From the NCBI GenBank assembly GCA_030054115.1, contig JASGCL010000011.1, positions 1-43,126 on the forward strand: a stretch of DNA of 43,126 nt, given 5' to 3'. The notes under the pieces are model-generated. The model was not told where the DNA came from and did not search any database. It worked only from the letters and a program-made list of their open reading frames with translations. Both the position numbers and the translations under genes were made by a program. This DNA comes from Hydrotalea sp. (GTDB lineage Bacteria > Pseudomonadota > Alphaproteobacteria > JASGCL01). Position 1 is the first letter of the stretch, and each line of letters starts with the position of its first letter. This document shows positions 8,837 through 18,090 of this stretch, in pieces.

Positions 8837-10270
8837 ATGTTGCTTCCTTCTTATCAAAAAAATAAGAAAAAAATCTACGTCGTTGGTTTGGGGGTTACCG
8901 GCCTGGCCGCGGTGAAAACCCTGGTGGCATCGGGGGCCGATGTTGTGGCGTTTGACGACGACGAAAAAAATCGCGCCACGGCTGAAAGCAACGGCATTAC
9001 CATCCTTTCCCCCGCCGATTGGGGCAAGGGCGACAATATCGATATGTTATTATTATCGCCCGGCATTGTCGCCAACGATTCAAAGCTAAAAAAATCCCAC
9101 CCGGCGGCGGTGCGGGCGCGGCAATTGGGGGTGGCGATTCGCGTCGATGTTGATTTGTTATTTGACGAATTGGGCGGCGATGGTGATGATGATGAACAGG
9201 ACGATAACAAGCGCGATTTTGTTTTTATCACCGGCACCAATGGCAAATCCACCACCACCAAATTAACCGCGCATTTATTAACGGCCAACCGGCGGTCGGC
9301 CACCATGGGCGGCAACATCGGCCTGGCGGCATTGTCCTTGCCGGTTTTGCCAAACAACGCGGCCGGGCGGGGTGTTTATGTGCTGGAGCTCAGCTCCTAC
9401 CAAATCGAACGAATGGCCGACCCCGTGCCACAGGTCGCGGTGTTATTGAATTTATCTTTTGACCATTTGGAACGGCACGACACGATGGAACATTACCTGG
9501 CGATTAAAACAAAAATTTTTGGCACGGCGCAGGCAAAGCAACCAAAATTATCGGTGATTGGCATCGACGACGAATTTTGTCGCGGCTTTTATGAAAAAAA
9601 CAAAAATAATTTGCGGCTGATTCCCATCTCTGGCCTTACCTTGCCATCGGGCGGGGTTGGCGTGGTTGATAATAATTTGGTCGACAACCGCGATGGCACA
9701 AAAAAAACCATTGCCGGCTTGCCCCTGCACCCGGCACTGCCCGGGCCGCATAATGCGCAAAACCTGGCGGCGGCTTACCTGGTGGCCGATTATTACGGCA
9801 TGGCGGTTAAGGATTTTGTCGCTGGCGTTGCAACCTTCGTCCCCCTGGCGCATCGCCAAGAATTGGTGGCACAATTTGGTGATGTTGCCTACATCAACGA
9901 CAGCAAGGCCACCAATGTCGATGCCGCGTTGATGTCCCTGCGCAGTTTTAAAAATATAAGGTGGCTGGCCGGCGGCGAATTAAAATCCGGCGATAGGTTT
10001 CATGACCTGTTGCTGGCCGCCGATAATATCGCCCGTGGGTATTTTTTTGGCGCCGGCGCAAAACAATTGCAACAGGCGGTGATGGCAAAAATCGACGGCG
10101 CGGTGTTTGACAATTTGGCCGACGCCTTGGCGGCGGCGCATCAAGATGCAAAACAGGGTGAGGTTGTTTTGCTGTCGCCGGTTGGTGCCAGTTTTGACCA
10201 ATATAAAAATTTTGAAGAACGTGGCAATGATTTTAAAACCCGTGTTTTGGCTTTAAAAAACCTCCCTTAA
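8837..10270 (+). CDS. murD: UDP-MurNAc-L-Ala:D-Glu ligase MurD
   Basis: MurD adds D-glutamate to UDP-MurNAc-L-alanine. The N-terminal Rossmann-like domain starts VVGLGVTGLAAVKTL. The ATP loop GTNGKST is at 133-139, followed by LELSSYQIE, LNLSFDHLERH and the C-terminal YINDSKATN and LLSPVGASFDQYKNFEERG. At 477 residues it is slightly longer than usual. One odd insertion is a run of 13 mostly acidic residues (about 113-125, GGDGDDDEQDDNK), encoded by GAT/GAC repeats just before the P-loop strand. It joins similar Asp-rich insertions in Def, Der and FtsZ. Confidence 0.96.
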   Translation: MLLPSYQKNKKKIYVVGLGVTGLAAVKTLVASGADVVAFDDDEKNRATAESNGITILSPADWGKGDNIDMLLLSPGIVANDSKLKKSHPAAVRARQLGVAIRVDVDLLFDELGGDGDDDEQDDNKRDFVFITGTNGKSTTTKLTAHLLTANRRSATMGGNIGLAALSLPVLPNNAAGRGVYVLELSSYQIERMADPVPQVAVLLNLSFDHLERHDTMEHYLAIKTKIFGTAQAKQPKLSVIGIDDEFCRGFYEKNKNNLRLIPISGLTLPSGGVGVVDNNLVDNRDGTKKTIAGLPLHPALPGPHNAQNLAAAYLVADYYGMAVKDFVAGVATFVPLAHRQELVAQFGDVAYINDSKATNVDAALMSLRSFKNIRWLAGGELKSGDRFHDLLLAADNIARGYFFGAGAKQLQQAVMAKIDGAVFDNLADALAAAHQDAKQGEVVLLSPVGASFDQYKNFEERGNDFKTRVLALKNLP

Positions 10271-10307
10271 TCCTGCTGGCTGTTATAGACAAATATAAAG
10301 ATAATAG

Positions 10308-11396
10308 ATGGATCGTTTGCTTTTTACCCGCGCCGACAAAAGCCCGCTGGCCAGGTGGTGGTGGTCGGTCGATATTGTTACACTGGTGTTGGTGTTTTGC
10401 CTAATGGCGGTTGGCTTGCTGGCGGTATCCTCCAGCATGGCCAACCCGACGACGCCATCATCGGTTTTTATCAAGCATGTCATTTTTGTTGCCCTGGGCA
10501 TGGTGACGATGGTTGGCACAAGTTTCCTGTCGCCGCGCCAAGTAAAGGCACTTTCGGGTTTGATATTTTTTATCGCCATCATGCTGATGATATTGATATT
10601 GGTCAGGGGCGGGCAAGAGACCAAGGGCGCAAAGCGATGGTTTCCTTTATTCGGCCTTGCCCTGCAACCATCAGAATTTATTAAGCCGGCGTTGGCGGTG
10701 CTGTTTGCCAATTTTTTTGTCCTCGCCAAGCGTGAAAAACAATATTTTTTTTATGGCTTGGGGTTGTTGATATTGCTGTTGGTTATCGGCTTGTTGTTGT
10801 TGCAACCCGATGTCGGCATGACGGCGTTGGTTGGCTTGACCTTCCTCAGTATTATGTTTTTGGCCGGCACGCGATTGCGTTTTATATTGCCGTTGCTGTT
10901 GGGCATGGCGTTGGTGGGCATCGCGGCCTATTATATTTTTCCCCATGTTCAGGAACGTATATTACACACCAACGACTACCAGATAAAAAAATCGATGGCG
11001 GCCTTCACCAGCGGTGGGTTTCTTGGCACTGGCCTCGGCACCGGCGTGGTGAAATTAACCCTGCCCGATGTTCACACCGATTTTATTTTTGCATTGTTGG
11101 GGGAGGAGCTAGGCCTCATCCCCACCTTGGGGCTTTTGGGGGTTTATGTGGTGATTATTTTAAAAAGCTTTAAGCGGCTTTATGAAAGCAAAAATGATTT
11201 TAGAATAATCGCCGGCGGCGGGTTGATTTGTCAATTTGGTTTTGCGATATTGATAAACCTGTTCAGCGTGCTGGGGCTGGGCCCGACCAAGGGCTTGACC
11301 CTGCCGTTTATTTCCTACGGCGGCTCGGCGATGTTATCGGCCGCCATCACCATGGGCTTTTTATTGGCATTGACGAGGCAGAAAAATGACGCGTAA
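10308..11396 (+). CDS. ftsW: Septal peptidoglycan glycosyltransferase FtsW
   Basis: FtsW is a SEDS-family polymerase that builds septal glycan strands from lipid II together with FtsI. The 362-residue protein has about ten membrane segments. It shows family landmarks such as GAKRWFPLFGLALQPSEFIKPAL, in part (near 105-127), QPDVGMTALV, the conserved FIFALLGEELG near 258 and the terminal GLTLPFISYGGSAM. It lies between murD and murG as in many dcw clusters; its last 11 nt overlap murG. RodA is the paralogue alternative, but the context supports FtsW. Confidence 0.95.
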   Translation: MDRLLFTRADKSPLARWWWSVDIVTLVLVFCLMAVGLLAVSSSMANPTTPSSVFIKHVIFVALGMVTMVGTSFLSPRQVKALSGLIFFIAIMLMILILVRGGQETKGAKRWFPLFGLALQPSEFIKPALAVLFANFFVLAKREKQYFFYGLGLLILLLVIGLLLLQPDVGMTALVGLTFLSIMFLAGTRLRFILPLLLGMALVGIAAYYIFPHVQERILHTNDYQIKKSMAAFTSGGFLGTGLGTGVVKLTLPDVHTDFIFALLGEELGLIPTLGLLGVYVVIILKSFKRLYESKNDFRIIAGGGLICQFGFAILINLFSVLGLGPTKGLTLPFISYGGSAMLSAAITMGFLLALTRQKNDA

Positions 11397-12549
11397 TAAT
11401 TCTTACAAAATATTTTTGGTGTCGGGCGGCACCGGCGGGCATAGTTTCCCCGCCCTGTCGCTGGCGACATTGTTATTGGCCACTGGCCACCAACCGTCGG
11501 TGGTCAGCGAACAACGCGGCATCGATTATTTTCATAAACATTTTCGCGGGCATAAATTATCTTGCCCGACCTATTGCCTGCCATTGCGTAGCCCGCAGGG
11601 CGGTGTTGTCAAAAAATTATTGGCCGGCGCGTCGTTGCTGTGGGCGGTTTTGCCGGCCATCAAATTGTTGCGGCGCGAACGGCCGGCGGTGGTGGTCGGG
11701 TTTGGCGGTTACATGATGGTGCCGATGTTTTTGGCGGCGCGGTTGCTTGGCCTGCGCCATGTTTTTTTGGAACAGAATGCGGTTATCGGTCGCGCCAATC
11801 GGTTGTTTAAATCCTCGGCCAGCGCGATAGCCATCGGCTTGCCGCAATGCCGTGGGCTTAACGCTGTTGAAAGAAAAAAAACAAGCTTCGTCGGCACACC
11901 CATCAAGGATGTTTTTTTAAAAACCAAAGCTGTTAAAAATAATAATAATGGCGCGTTAAGAATTTTTGTCACCGGCGGGTCGCAGGGGGCGCAGGTTTTT
12001 GCCGATATTGTGCCACGGGCGATGGCGCGACTGTTGCAAGAATTACCCGACAATACCGGCAACATGGCAAAAAAAATAACCATCCGCCAACAGGCCAAGG
12101 CGGCGCAGGTTGCCGCCCTGGCGGCGCGGTATGACGCAATGGCTGTGAAAAACACCATCAAGGATTTTTTTGACGATGTGCCACAACAATTGTCACGCGC
12201 CGATATTTTCATCGGCCGCGCCGGCGCGTCGACCCTGGCCGAAATTGCGGCCATGGGCAATGCCGCCATCTTGATTCCTTTCCCCTTTGCCACCGACAAC
12301 CACCAATATTACAATGCAAAATTATTGGCGGCTGGCGCGGCATGCCGATTGTTGGTGGAAAAGAAAAACAAAACGGCGGAGGACAGCGAAACATTGGTGC
12401 GTGAATTGGCGGCCGCATTGCGCGACCTGATGCTAAACCCCGCCGCACGCCAGTCATTATCGCGCAACATAAAATCCTTCGCCAAAAAAAACGCTGGCGT
12501 TGAATTGATGAAATTGGTTATAGCAACCATCGAACACCGCAAAAAATAA
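11386..12549 (+). CDS. murG: Lipid II synthase MurG (GlcNAc transferase)
   Basis: MurG transfers GlcNAc from UDP-GlcNAc to lipid I on the cytoplasmic membrane face, giving lipid II. The glycine-rich GGTGGH loop is at residues 14-19, followed by HSFPALSLA. The central FLEQNAVIGRANRLF and the donor-site region VTGGSQGAQVF, GRAGASTLAEIAAMGNAAILIPFPFATDNHQ (in part) are complete. Length, 387 residues, is slightly above the usual 355-365. Its start overlaps the end of ftsW by 11 nt and murC follows after 18 nt. Confidence 0.96.
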   Translation: MTRNNSYKIFLVSGGTGGHSFPALSLATLLLATGHQPSVVSEQRGIDYFHKHFRGHKLSCPTYCLPLRSPQGGVVKKLLAGASLLWAVLPAIKLLRRERPAVVVGFGGYMMVPMFLAARLLGLRHVFLEQNAVIGRANRLFKSSASAIAIGLPQCRGLNAVERKKTSFVGTPIKDVFLKTKAVKNNNNGALRIFVTGGSQGAQVFADIVPRAMARLLQELPDNTGNMAKKITIRQQAKAAQVAALAARYDAMAVKNTIKDFFDDVPQQLSRADIFIGRAGASTLAEIAAMGNAAILIPFPFATDNHQYYNAKLLAAGAACRLLVEKKNKTAEDSETLVRELAAALRDLMLNPAARQSLSRNIKSFAKKNAGVELMKLVIATIEHRKK

Positions 12550-12567
12550 CTATATTTTATTACGACC

Positions 12568-14031
12568 ATGCCCGCCCAAAAATCATCCGACATTACGACG
12601 CGCCCGTTAGGGACAATTTATTTTGTCGGCATCGGCGGCATCGGCATGTCGGCCATCGCCGAGGTAATGTATGATTTGGGTTACAAGGTCGCGGGGTCGG
12701 ATTCGGGCGAAAACGCCAATGTTTTGCGCTTGAAGAAAAAAGGCATCGTTATTCACCTCGGCCATGATGCAAAAAATATCATCGCCAGCAACGACAGCAA
12801 TAATGGCAATGGCATCGACACCATGGTGGTCAGCACCGCCATCAAAAAAGACAACCCCGAATATGTCCAGGCCCAAGCCCTGAATATTCCGATAGTGCAT
12901 CGCGCCGATATGCTGGCGACCTTGATGCGCTTGAAAAAATCGGTGGCGGTTTCGGGCACCCACGGCAAGACCACCACCACGTCGTTGATTGCCCATATTT
13001 TTATCACCGCCGGTTTGGACCCGGTGGTCATCAGCGGCGGCATCATCAACAATTATCAATCGAACGCCAAATTGGGGCAGGGGGATTGGTTGATTGCCGA
13101 GGCCGATGAATCAGATGGTTCGTTTTTATTATTGCCGGCGTCGGTCGCGGTGGTGACCAATATTGACCCGGAGCATCTTGACCATTATGGCGATTTCGCC
13201 ACGGTCAAAACCGCCTTTTACGATTTCATGCGGCGTGTGCCGGTTGATGGTTTTGCCGTCGCCTGCCTTGACCATCCGGTGGTGGCCGAATTGGTAAAAA
13301 AAATAAAAGAGCGAAAAATTATCAGCTACGGGCTGGCACCCGGCGCGGCGGCGCGGCTTGAAAATATCCGGTTCGATAATCGCGGCGCGTTGTTCGATTT
13401 GTGGCTTAATAAAAAATGCGAAACGGCGATTCGCCTGCCGCTGTTTGGCAACCATAATGTCAGCAACGCCGCCGCCGCCATTACCGTGGCGCGGGCGGTG
13501 GGCATCGACTGGCGCGATATTCGCGCCGCGTTGGAATCCTTTCAGGGGGTGAAACGTCGCTTCACCCTGACCGGCGTGGTGCAGGGCAAGGACAAAAAAA
13601 ATATCTCGGTGATTGACGATTACGCCCACCACCCGGCGGAGATTGAGGCCGTGCTCTCCGCGGCGCGGTTCGCGCTTGAGGGCGCGGGTCATGCGGGCCG
13701 TTTGGTGGTGGTGGTGGAACCGCACCGCTATACCCGCCTGCGCGACCTGTTCGATGATTTTTGTGCATCGCTGTTGAAAACCGACTTGCTGTTCGTGGCC
13801 GATGTTTACCGCGCCGGCGAACAACCGATAGACGGGGCGACGGGTGATAGCCTGCTCGCCGCGATAAAAAAATCCGGCCACCCCTATGCCGAAAAAATGT
13901 CATCGCCGCAGGGTTTGGCAAAACAATTGGCCGCCGTGGTGCAACCAAACGATATGATATTATGCTTGGGGGCGGGCGATGTTTCCAAATGGGCCAATGC
14001 ACTGCCCGCCGAATTGGAAAAATTATTATAA
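12568..14031 (+). CDS. murC: UDP-MurNAc:L-alanine ligase MurC
   Basis: MurC catalyses the first amino-acid addition to UDP-MurNAc. The N-terminal FVGIGGIGMSAIAEVM is diagnostic. The ATP site GTHGKT occupies residues 130-135, and EADESDGSFLLL, TNIDPEHLDHYG and DDYAHHPAEIEAVL follow in order. The length of 487 residues fits the family. A TATATT hexamer lies just upstream of the start but without a fitting -35, and there is no clear Shine-Dalgarno. murB begins five nt beyond the stop codon. Confidence 0.96.
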   Translation: MPAQKSSDITTRPLGTIYFVGIGGIGMSAIAEVMYDLGYKVAGSDSGENANVLRLKKKGIVIHLGHDAKNIIASNDSNNGNGIDTMVVSTAIKKDNPEYVQAQALNIPIVHRADMLATLMRLKKSVAVSGTHGKTTTTSLIAHIFITAGLDPVVISGGIINNYQSNAKLGQGDWLIAEADESDGSFLLLPASVAVVTNIDPEHLDHYGDFATVKTAFYDFMRRVPVDGFAVACLDHPVVAELVKKIKERKIISYGLAPGAAARLENIRFDNRGALFDLWLNKKCETAIRLPLFGNHNVSNAAAAITVARAVGIDWRDIRAALESFQGVKRRFTLTGVVQGKDKKNISVIDDYAHHPAEIEAVLSAARFALEGAGHAGRLVVVVEPHRYTRLRDLFDDFCASLLKTDLLFVADVYRAGEQPIDGATGDSLLAAIKKSGHPYAEKMSSPQGLAKQLAAVVQPNDMILCLGAGDVSKWANALPAELEKLL

Positions 14032-14035
14032 AAAA

Positions 14036-14950
14036 ATGGTCGCGCAAAAATTATCATCATTGTTACATGAATTAGGCGCAGAGCTTGGCGAAAAATTATT
14101 GTTCGATGAGCCATTGGCGCGGCACAGCTGGTTTGGGGTTGGCGGCAAGGCCGATATTTTTTTTACGCCGCATGATATTGCCCAATTGCAATATTTTTTA
14201 AAAAACCTGCCGCGCGATATACCAATCACGACCATCGGTGGCGCGTCTAATTTATTGGTGCGCGATAATGGCGTGCGTGGCGCGGTGATAAAACTGGGCA
14301 AGGGATTTAACAGCATGACTCATCATAATGGCATGATAACCGCCGGCGCGGCGGTGCGCGATGCCACCCTGGCGCAATTTGCGTTGCAGGAACATGTTGC
14401 CGGTTTTGAATTTTACATCGGCATTCCGGGCACCGTCGGCGGCGCGGTGATTATGAACGCTGGTTGCTTTGGTTCGGAAACCAAGGATATATTGCACCAC
14501 GCCGATTTTATAAATCGCGCGGGCGACATCATCACCTTACAAAACAGCGACCTACAATTTTCTTATCGCCACGCCGCCGTGCCGACCGATTTTATTTGCA
14601 TCAATGCTTATTTTACCGCCATGACGGGCGACGAAAATGCTATTCGCGAAAAGATGCTTAAGTTGAAGGAAGAAAAAGCAAAAAATCAGCCCCTGCGCGG
14701 TCGCACCGGCGGGTCGACATTTAAAAACCCACTGCCGCACCATGCGTGGGAATTAATCGACGCCGTGGGGTTGCGCGGCCACCGCCTGGGCGGCGCGGTG
14801 TTCAGCGAAAAACATTGCAATTTTTTGCTAAATGATAATAATGCAACGGCGCGTGATATCGAAACCCTGGGGGATTTGGCGGTGCAAAAGGTTAGGCAAA
14901 AATTCAACATCGATTTGCAATGGGAAATAAAAAAAATTGGCGAGGCTTAA
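14036..14950 (+). CDS. murB: UDP-N-acetylenolpyruvoylglucosamine reductase MurB
   Basis: MurB reduces UDP-GlcNAc-enolpyruvate to UDP-MurNAc with NADPH and bound FAD. The FAD-binding half has LARHSWFGVGGKADIF and IGGASNLLVRD. The catalytic part has IGIPGTVGGAVIMNAG and GGSTFKNP, whose serine is the usual proton donor. I chose ATG 14036 (304 residues), which starts just after murC stops. The frame is open back to 13979, inside murC, but that adds an unfamiliar segment. The A-run before the ATG holds no Shine-Dalgarno. Confidence 0.95.
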   Translation: MVAQKLSSLLHELGAELGEKLLFDEPLARHSWFGVGGKADIFFTPHDIAQLQYFLKNLPRDIPITTIGGASNLLVRDNGVRGAVIKLGKGFNSMTHHNGMITAGAAVRDATLAQFALQEHVAGFEFYIGIPGTVGGAVIMNAGCFGSETKDILHHADFINRAGDIITLQNSDLQFSYRHAAVPTDFICINAYFTAMTGDENAIREKMLKLKEEKAKNQPLRGRTGGSTFKNPLPHHAWELIDAVGLRGHRLGGAVFSEKHCNFLLNDNNATARDIETLGDLAVQKVRQKFNIDLQWEIKKIGEA

Positions 14951-14954
14951 AAAC

Positions 14955-15911
14955 ATGAATCAAAATACCAACCAACAATTTAAAAAAGTTGCCGTGCTTT
15001 ACGGCGGGCCATCGGCCGAGCGCGATGTGTCGCTGGTCTCCGGCGCGGCGGTGGGCGACGCCTTACGTTCCTTGGGCTACAATGTTATGATGCTCGACCC
15101 AAAAGATATAAGCGATAATGGCCTGGCGCAATTCAAAACCGCGCTTAAAAATTTTGCGCCCGATGTTTGTTTTAACGCCCTGCATGGTCGATTTGGCGAG
15201 GACGGCGGCGTGCAAGAAATCTTGGAGCAATTAAAAATTCGCTACACCCATTCGGGGCCGGCGGCGTCGCGCCTCGCCATGGACAAGGTCAAAACATTAA
15301 ATAGTTTTTCGGCCCATGATTTGCCGATTGCGCGGCACGAGGTTTTTAACCAAGCCGCCATCAGGCAACAACCAACCCCCAGCATCGCGCGGCCGTTGGT
15401 GATAAAGCCGGTGACCGAGGGGTCATCGGTCGGGCTTTATATTATCAAGGCCGGCGATGAATTCCCCGACCTGTCCACTTGGAATTTTGGCGACGCATTG
15501 GTCGAGGAATATATCCCAGGCCTCGAACTAACCAGCGCGGTGTTGGAAATCGATGGCGTGGCAACCGCCCTTGGGGTAACCGAATTGCAACCCAACCGTG
15601 GCGTTTACGATTACCAGGCCAAATACCAAACCGGCGAAACCACCCATGTCTGCCCGGCCAACATCGACCAAAAAATTTACCAGCAATGTTTGGCATTTGC
15701 CTTGCGCGCGCACCAGGTGATTGGCGCGAAGGGGGTCAGCCGAACCGACTTCCGCTACGACCCGCATAACAACCGCTTGGCCTTGCTTGAAATTAACACG
15801 CAACCCGGCATGACCAATTTGTCGCTGGTGCCGGAGCAAGCAATATACAAAGGCATTTCCTTCGCGCAATTGGTCGATTATATTTTGGCGGCGGCCGGTC
15901 GTGCAGAATAA
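14955..15911 (+). CDS. ddl: D-alanine--D-alanine ligase
   Basis: Ddl joins two D-alanines with ATP to supply the dipeptide used by MurF. The ATP-grasp fold is recognised from VLYGGPSAERDVSLVSG at the N-terminus, VIKPVTEGSSVGLYI, VEEYIPGLELTSAVLE and the metal-binding LLEINTQPGMTNLSLVPEQA. The chosen ATG at 14955 gives 318 residues; a TTG at 14937 inside murB is in frame and would add six. The D-lactate variant is unlikely, since nothing suggests a vancomycin-type pathway. It sits between murB and ftsQ, the conserved order. Confidence 0.95.
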   Translation: MNQNTNQQFKKVAVLYGGPSAERDVSLVSGAAVGDALRSLGYNVMMLDPKDISDNGLAQFKTALKNFAPDVCFNALHGRFGEDGGVQEILEQLKIRYTHSGPAASRLAMDKVKTLNSFSAHDLPIARHEVFNQAAIRQQPTPSIARPLVIKPVTEGSSVGLYIIKAGDEFPDLSTWNFGDALVEEYIPGLELTSAVLEIDGVATALGVTELQPNRGVYDYQAKYQTGETTHVCPANIDQKIYQQCLAFALRAHQVIGAKGVSRTDFRYDPHNNRLALLEINTQPGMTNLSLVPEQAIYKGISFAQLVDYILAAAGRAE

Positions 15912-15927
15912 AATATTATAGTTAGCG

Positions 15928-16737
15928 ATGGATAGTTTTTTAGATATTTATAATCGGATAGCGCGGCTGGTGATTATTATTACATTGCTGGGCATGATGG
16001 GGTTTTTGTATTTTTTTTTCTACCCGCCGCTTAACCCCGCCAGTCGATTATATTTCATCACGCCGCGAATTGAGGCCGTGGCGATAAAAATGGGCTTCGT
16101 GCTTCGTGCCACCGCGGTCAGCGAAACCACCTTCACCCCGTCATCAGATATTATTGATAAGGTTTTGACGGCGCATCAGGTGGCGATTGCCGAACCCCTG
16201 CCGCTGATTCCGGCGCGCGCCATTAAATTAGCGTTGGAACAATTGCCGATGATAGAATCGGCCACCGTGGTGATTCATTACCCCAGCCGCGAATTACGCA
16301 TCAATTTTGTTGAACGGGTGCCGGTCGCCCTCCTGGCCGCGACGCGGCAAATTATCACGCGCGACGGGCGGTTGTTGCCGCAACCCACCGTCGGCGATTT
16401 GCCCGACAATATCATGCTGTTGGATTACCGCCCGGCCGATGACATGATGGTGCAACATTTCATCGCGCTATATAACCAATTGCAATCCTACAGCCTACTC
16501 CTTGATTTGGTGCACCAGGCACAATATGTCGGTGGGCGGCGGTGGCGGTTGTGGTTGACGCGCCCCTTAGGCAATGGTTACCTGCAGGTCGATATGCCAG
16601 AGGACATAACCCCAGCGGTGATGGAGCGCTTGAGCAAATTGGTGTTAGGTGATAAAATCCTAAACTTGAAAATCGAGAAGCTTGATTTGCGGCTTGAAAA
16701 CCAAACGATAGTGCGGCTATTGTCACCGGATAAGTAG
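15928..16737 (+). CDS. ftsQ: Cell division protein FtsQ
   Basis: FtsQ is a bitopic inner-membrane divisome protein that scaffolds FtsL and FtsB. The 269-residue product has a short cytoplasmic N-terminus, one membrane segment (about 12-33, LVIIITLLGMMGFLYFF) and a periplasmic region. That region contains a POTRA-type domain (ALEQLPMIESATVVIHYPS) and then the FtsQ beta domain beginning VERVPVALL. The sequence is divergent, but position between ddl and ftsA and the topology make the call secure. Confidence 0.9.
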   Translation: MDSFLDIYNRIARLVIIITLLGMMGFLYFFFYPPLNPASRLYFITPRIEAVAIKMGFVLRATAVSETTFTPSSDIIDKVLTAHQVAIAEPLPLIPARAIKLALEQLPMIESATVVIHYPSRELRINFVERVPVALLAATRQIITRDGRLLPQPTVGDLPDNIMLLDYRPADDMMVQHFIALYNQLQSYSLLLDLVHQAQYVGGRRWRLWLTRPLGNGYLQVDMPEDITPAVMERLSKLVLGDKILNLKIEKLDLRLENQTIVRLLSPDK

Positions 16738-16774
16738 AAAAATACCAGCGGACAACAACTAAAAAATATTTCTA

Positions 16775-18043
16775 ATGGATAAAAAAAATCGCCTACAACG
16801 TCCGACCAATGCCCTGAAGAGCGGTTGGGAAGATTTTTCAAAAAGTTTTGATAACGAGCCATTTGCGGTGCTGAGCCTGGGGAGCGAAACGATTCGCATC
16901 GCGATATTTTGCCGCGATAAAAACAATCGACCATTATTGATGGGGTTTGGCACCGCGCCATCGCTGGGTATTAAAAATGGTTTTATCGTCGACCTGCGGG
17001 CTTGCCGCGACCGCGCCCTGGCCGCCCTCAGCCAGGCCGAACAAAACGCCGAGCATCATTTGAAAAAAATCACCGTGTTGTTTTCCGGCCCCAGCCCGGC
17101 GGTGGTGATGAAAAAATATAACCTGACCCTTAATGGTTCTGCGGTAACGCGGCGGCATCTGCTCGCCCTGAACCAAAAATTTTGGTCGCCAAAAATGGTG
17201 GGGGATTATCACCTGCTTTACCCCATTCCGTTTGATTACCGGTTGGATAACTCGCCCGCGCTGAAAAACCCGCTTGGCTTGGTCGGGCAAAAACTTTCCC
17301 TAACCATGGCAATGATTTACGAGGAACGCCACGCCCTAGAAAATATCGATGGGCTTTTGCAAAAAATTAACCTGCGGCCATCGTGGTTGCTTGATGAGGC
17401 CATGGCGTCAGCCCTCGGCATGACCGCGGTTGACGAACAGGAAATGGGGGCATTAAGCCTGCATATCGGTGCCGAAACCACCAACATCGCGGTGATTAAA
17501 AACTTCTGCCCGATATTTCTTTACCGCCTGCCGATTGGTGGGCGGGCATTGACCCTGGCCCTGGCCAAAAATTTGGGGCTTGATGTAAAAACCGCCGAGG
17601 CAGTGAAGCGGTCATTCGGCGATATCACGGGGCAAAATGGGCAATTATCATTTGCCACAACCAATCCGCTCCTGCCAAAAATCGATGAAGCGGCGGCCAT
17701 GGCGGTGGTAACGGCCTATCTGTCAAACCTTATCAACCAGGTAACCGGTGTGTTGGAAAAATATAACATCAATTACCGGCAATTGGCGGTGTTATCTTTA
17801 AGCGGTGGCGGCACCAAGCTAAAAGGCCTAGACCAATTGTTAAGGGAAAAATTGAATCGGCGGGTGCGCACCACGCCTGCCAACCCCCTGTCCAATTTGC
17901 CGCGCCATGCCGATGGCACAGAATTTGCAGGAATGGTGGGGGCCGCATTATTCATTATAAAAAAACAACTTAACCAACAACAAATGCCCAAACCATCTTT
18001 ATTGCGAAATTTGGTTGCTTGGGCAAGAAAAAACTATGGCTAG
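16775..18043 (+). CDS. ftsA: Cell division protein FtsA
   Basis: FtsA is an actin-like ATPase that tethers FtsZ to the membrane and recruits later divisome proteins. The 422-residue protein shows the actin-family phosphate loops FAVLSLGSETIRIAIF (near residue 30) and LSLHIGAETTNIAVI. A 1C domain lies between them, and a C-terminal phosphate loop reads LSLSGGGTKLKGL. The extreme C-terminus, LLRNLVAWARKNYG, looks like the amphipathic membrane-targeting helix. It ends 47 bp before ftsZ, and that gap holds a promoter-like sequence. Confidence 0.94.
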   Translation: MDKKNRLQRPTNALKSGWEDFSKSFDNEPFAVLSLGSETIRIAIFCRDKNNRPLLMGFGTAPSLGIKNGFIVDLRACRDRALAALSQAEQNAEHHLKKITVLFSGPSPAVVMKKYNLTLNGSAVTRRHLLALNQKFWSPKMVGDYHLLYPIPFDYRLDNSPALKNPLGLVGQKLSLTMAMIYEERHALENIDGLLQKINLRPSWLLDEAMASALGMTAVDEQEMGALSLHIGAETTNIAVIKNFCPIFLYRLPIGGRALTLALAKNLGLDVKTAEAVKRSFGDITGQNGQLSFATTNPLLPKIDEAAAMAVVTAYLSNLINQVTGVLEKYNINYRQLAVLSLSGGGTKLKGLDQLLREKLNRRVRTTPANPLSNLPRHADGTEFAGMVGAALFIIKKQLNQQQMPKPSLLRNLVAWARKNYG

Positions 18044-18055
18044 AGATAAAATAAC

Positions 18056-18084
18056 TTGGCAGGGCAAGCGAACAGGCGTAAAAT
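18056..18084 (+). promoter_or_regulatory. Candidate ftsZ promoter giving leaderless mRNA
   Basis: TTGGCA (18056-18061) and TAAAAT (18079-18084) each match five of six sigma70 consensus bases, with the ideal 17-nt spacing. The -10 ends six bases before the ftsZ ATG at 18091, so transcription would start at or within a base or two of the ATG. No Shine-Dalgarno precedes ftsZ, consistent with leaderless translation. Promoter activity is inferred. Confidence 0.5.
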
Positions 18085-18090
18085 AATATC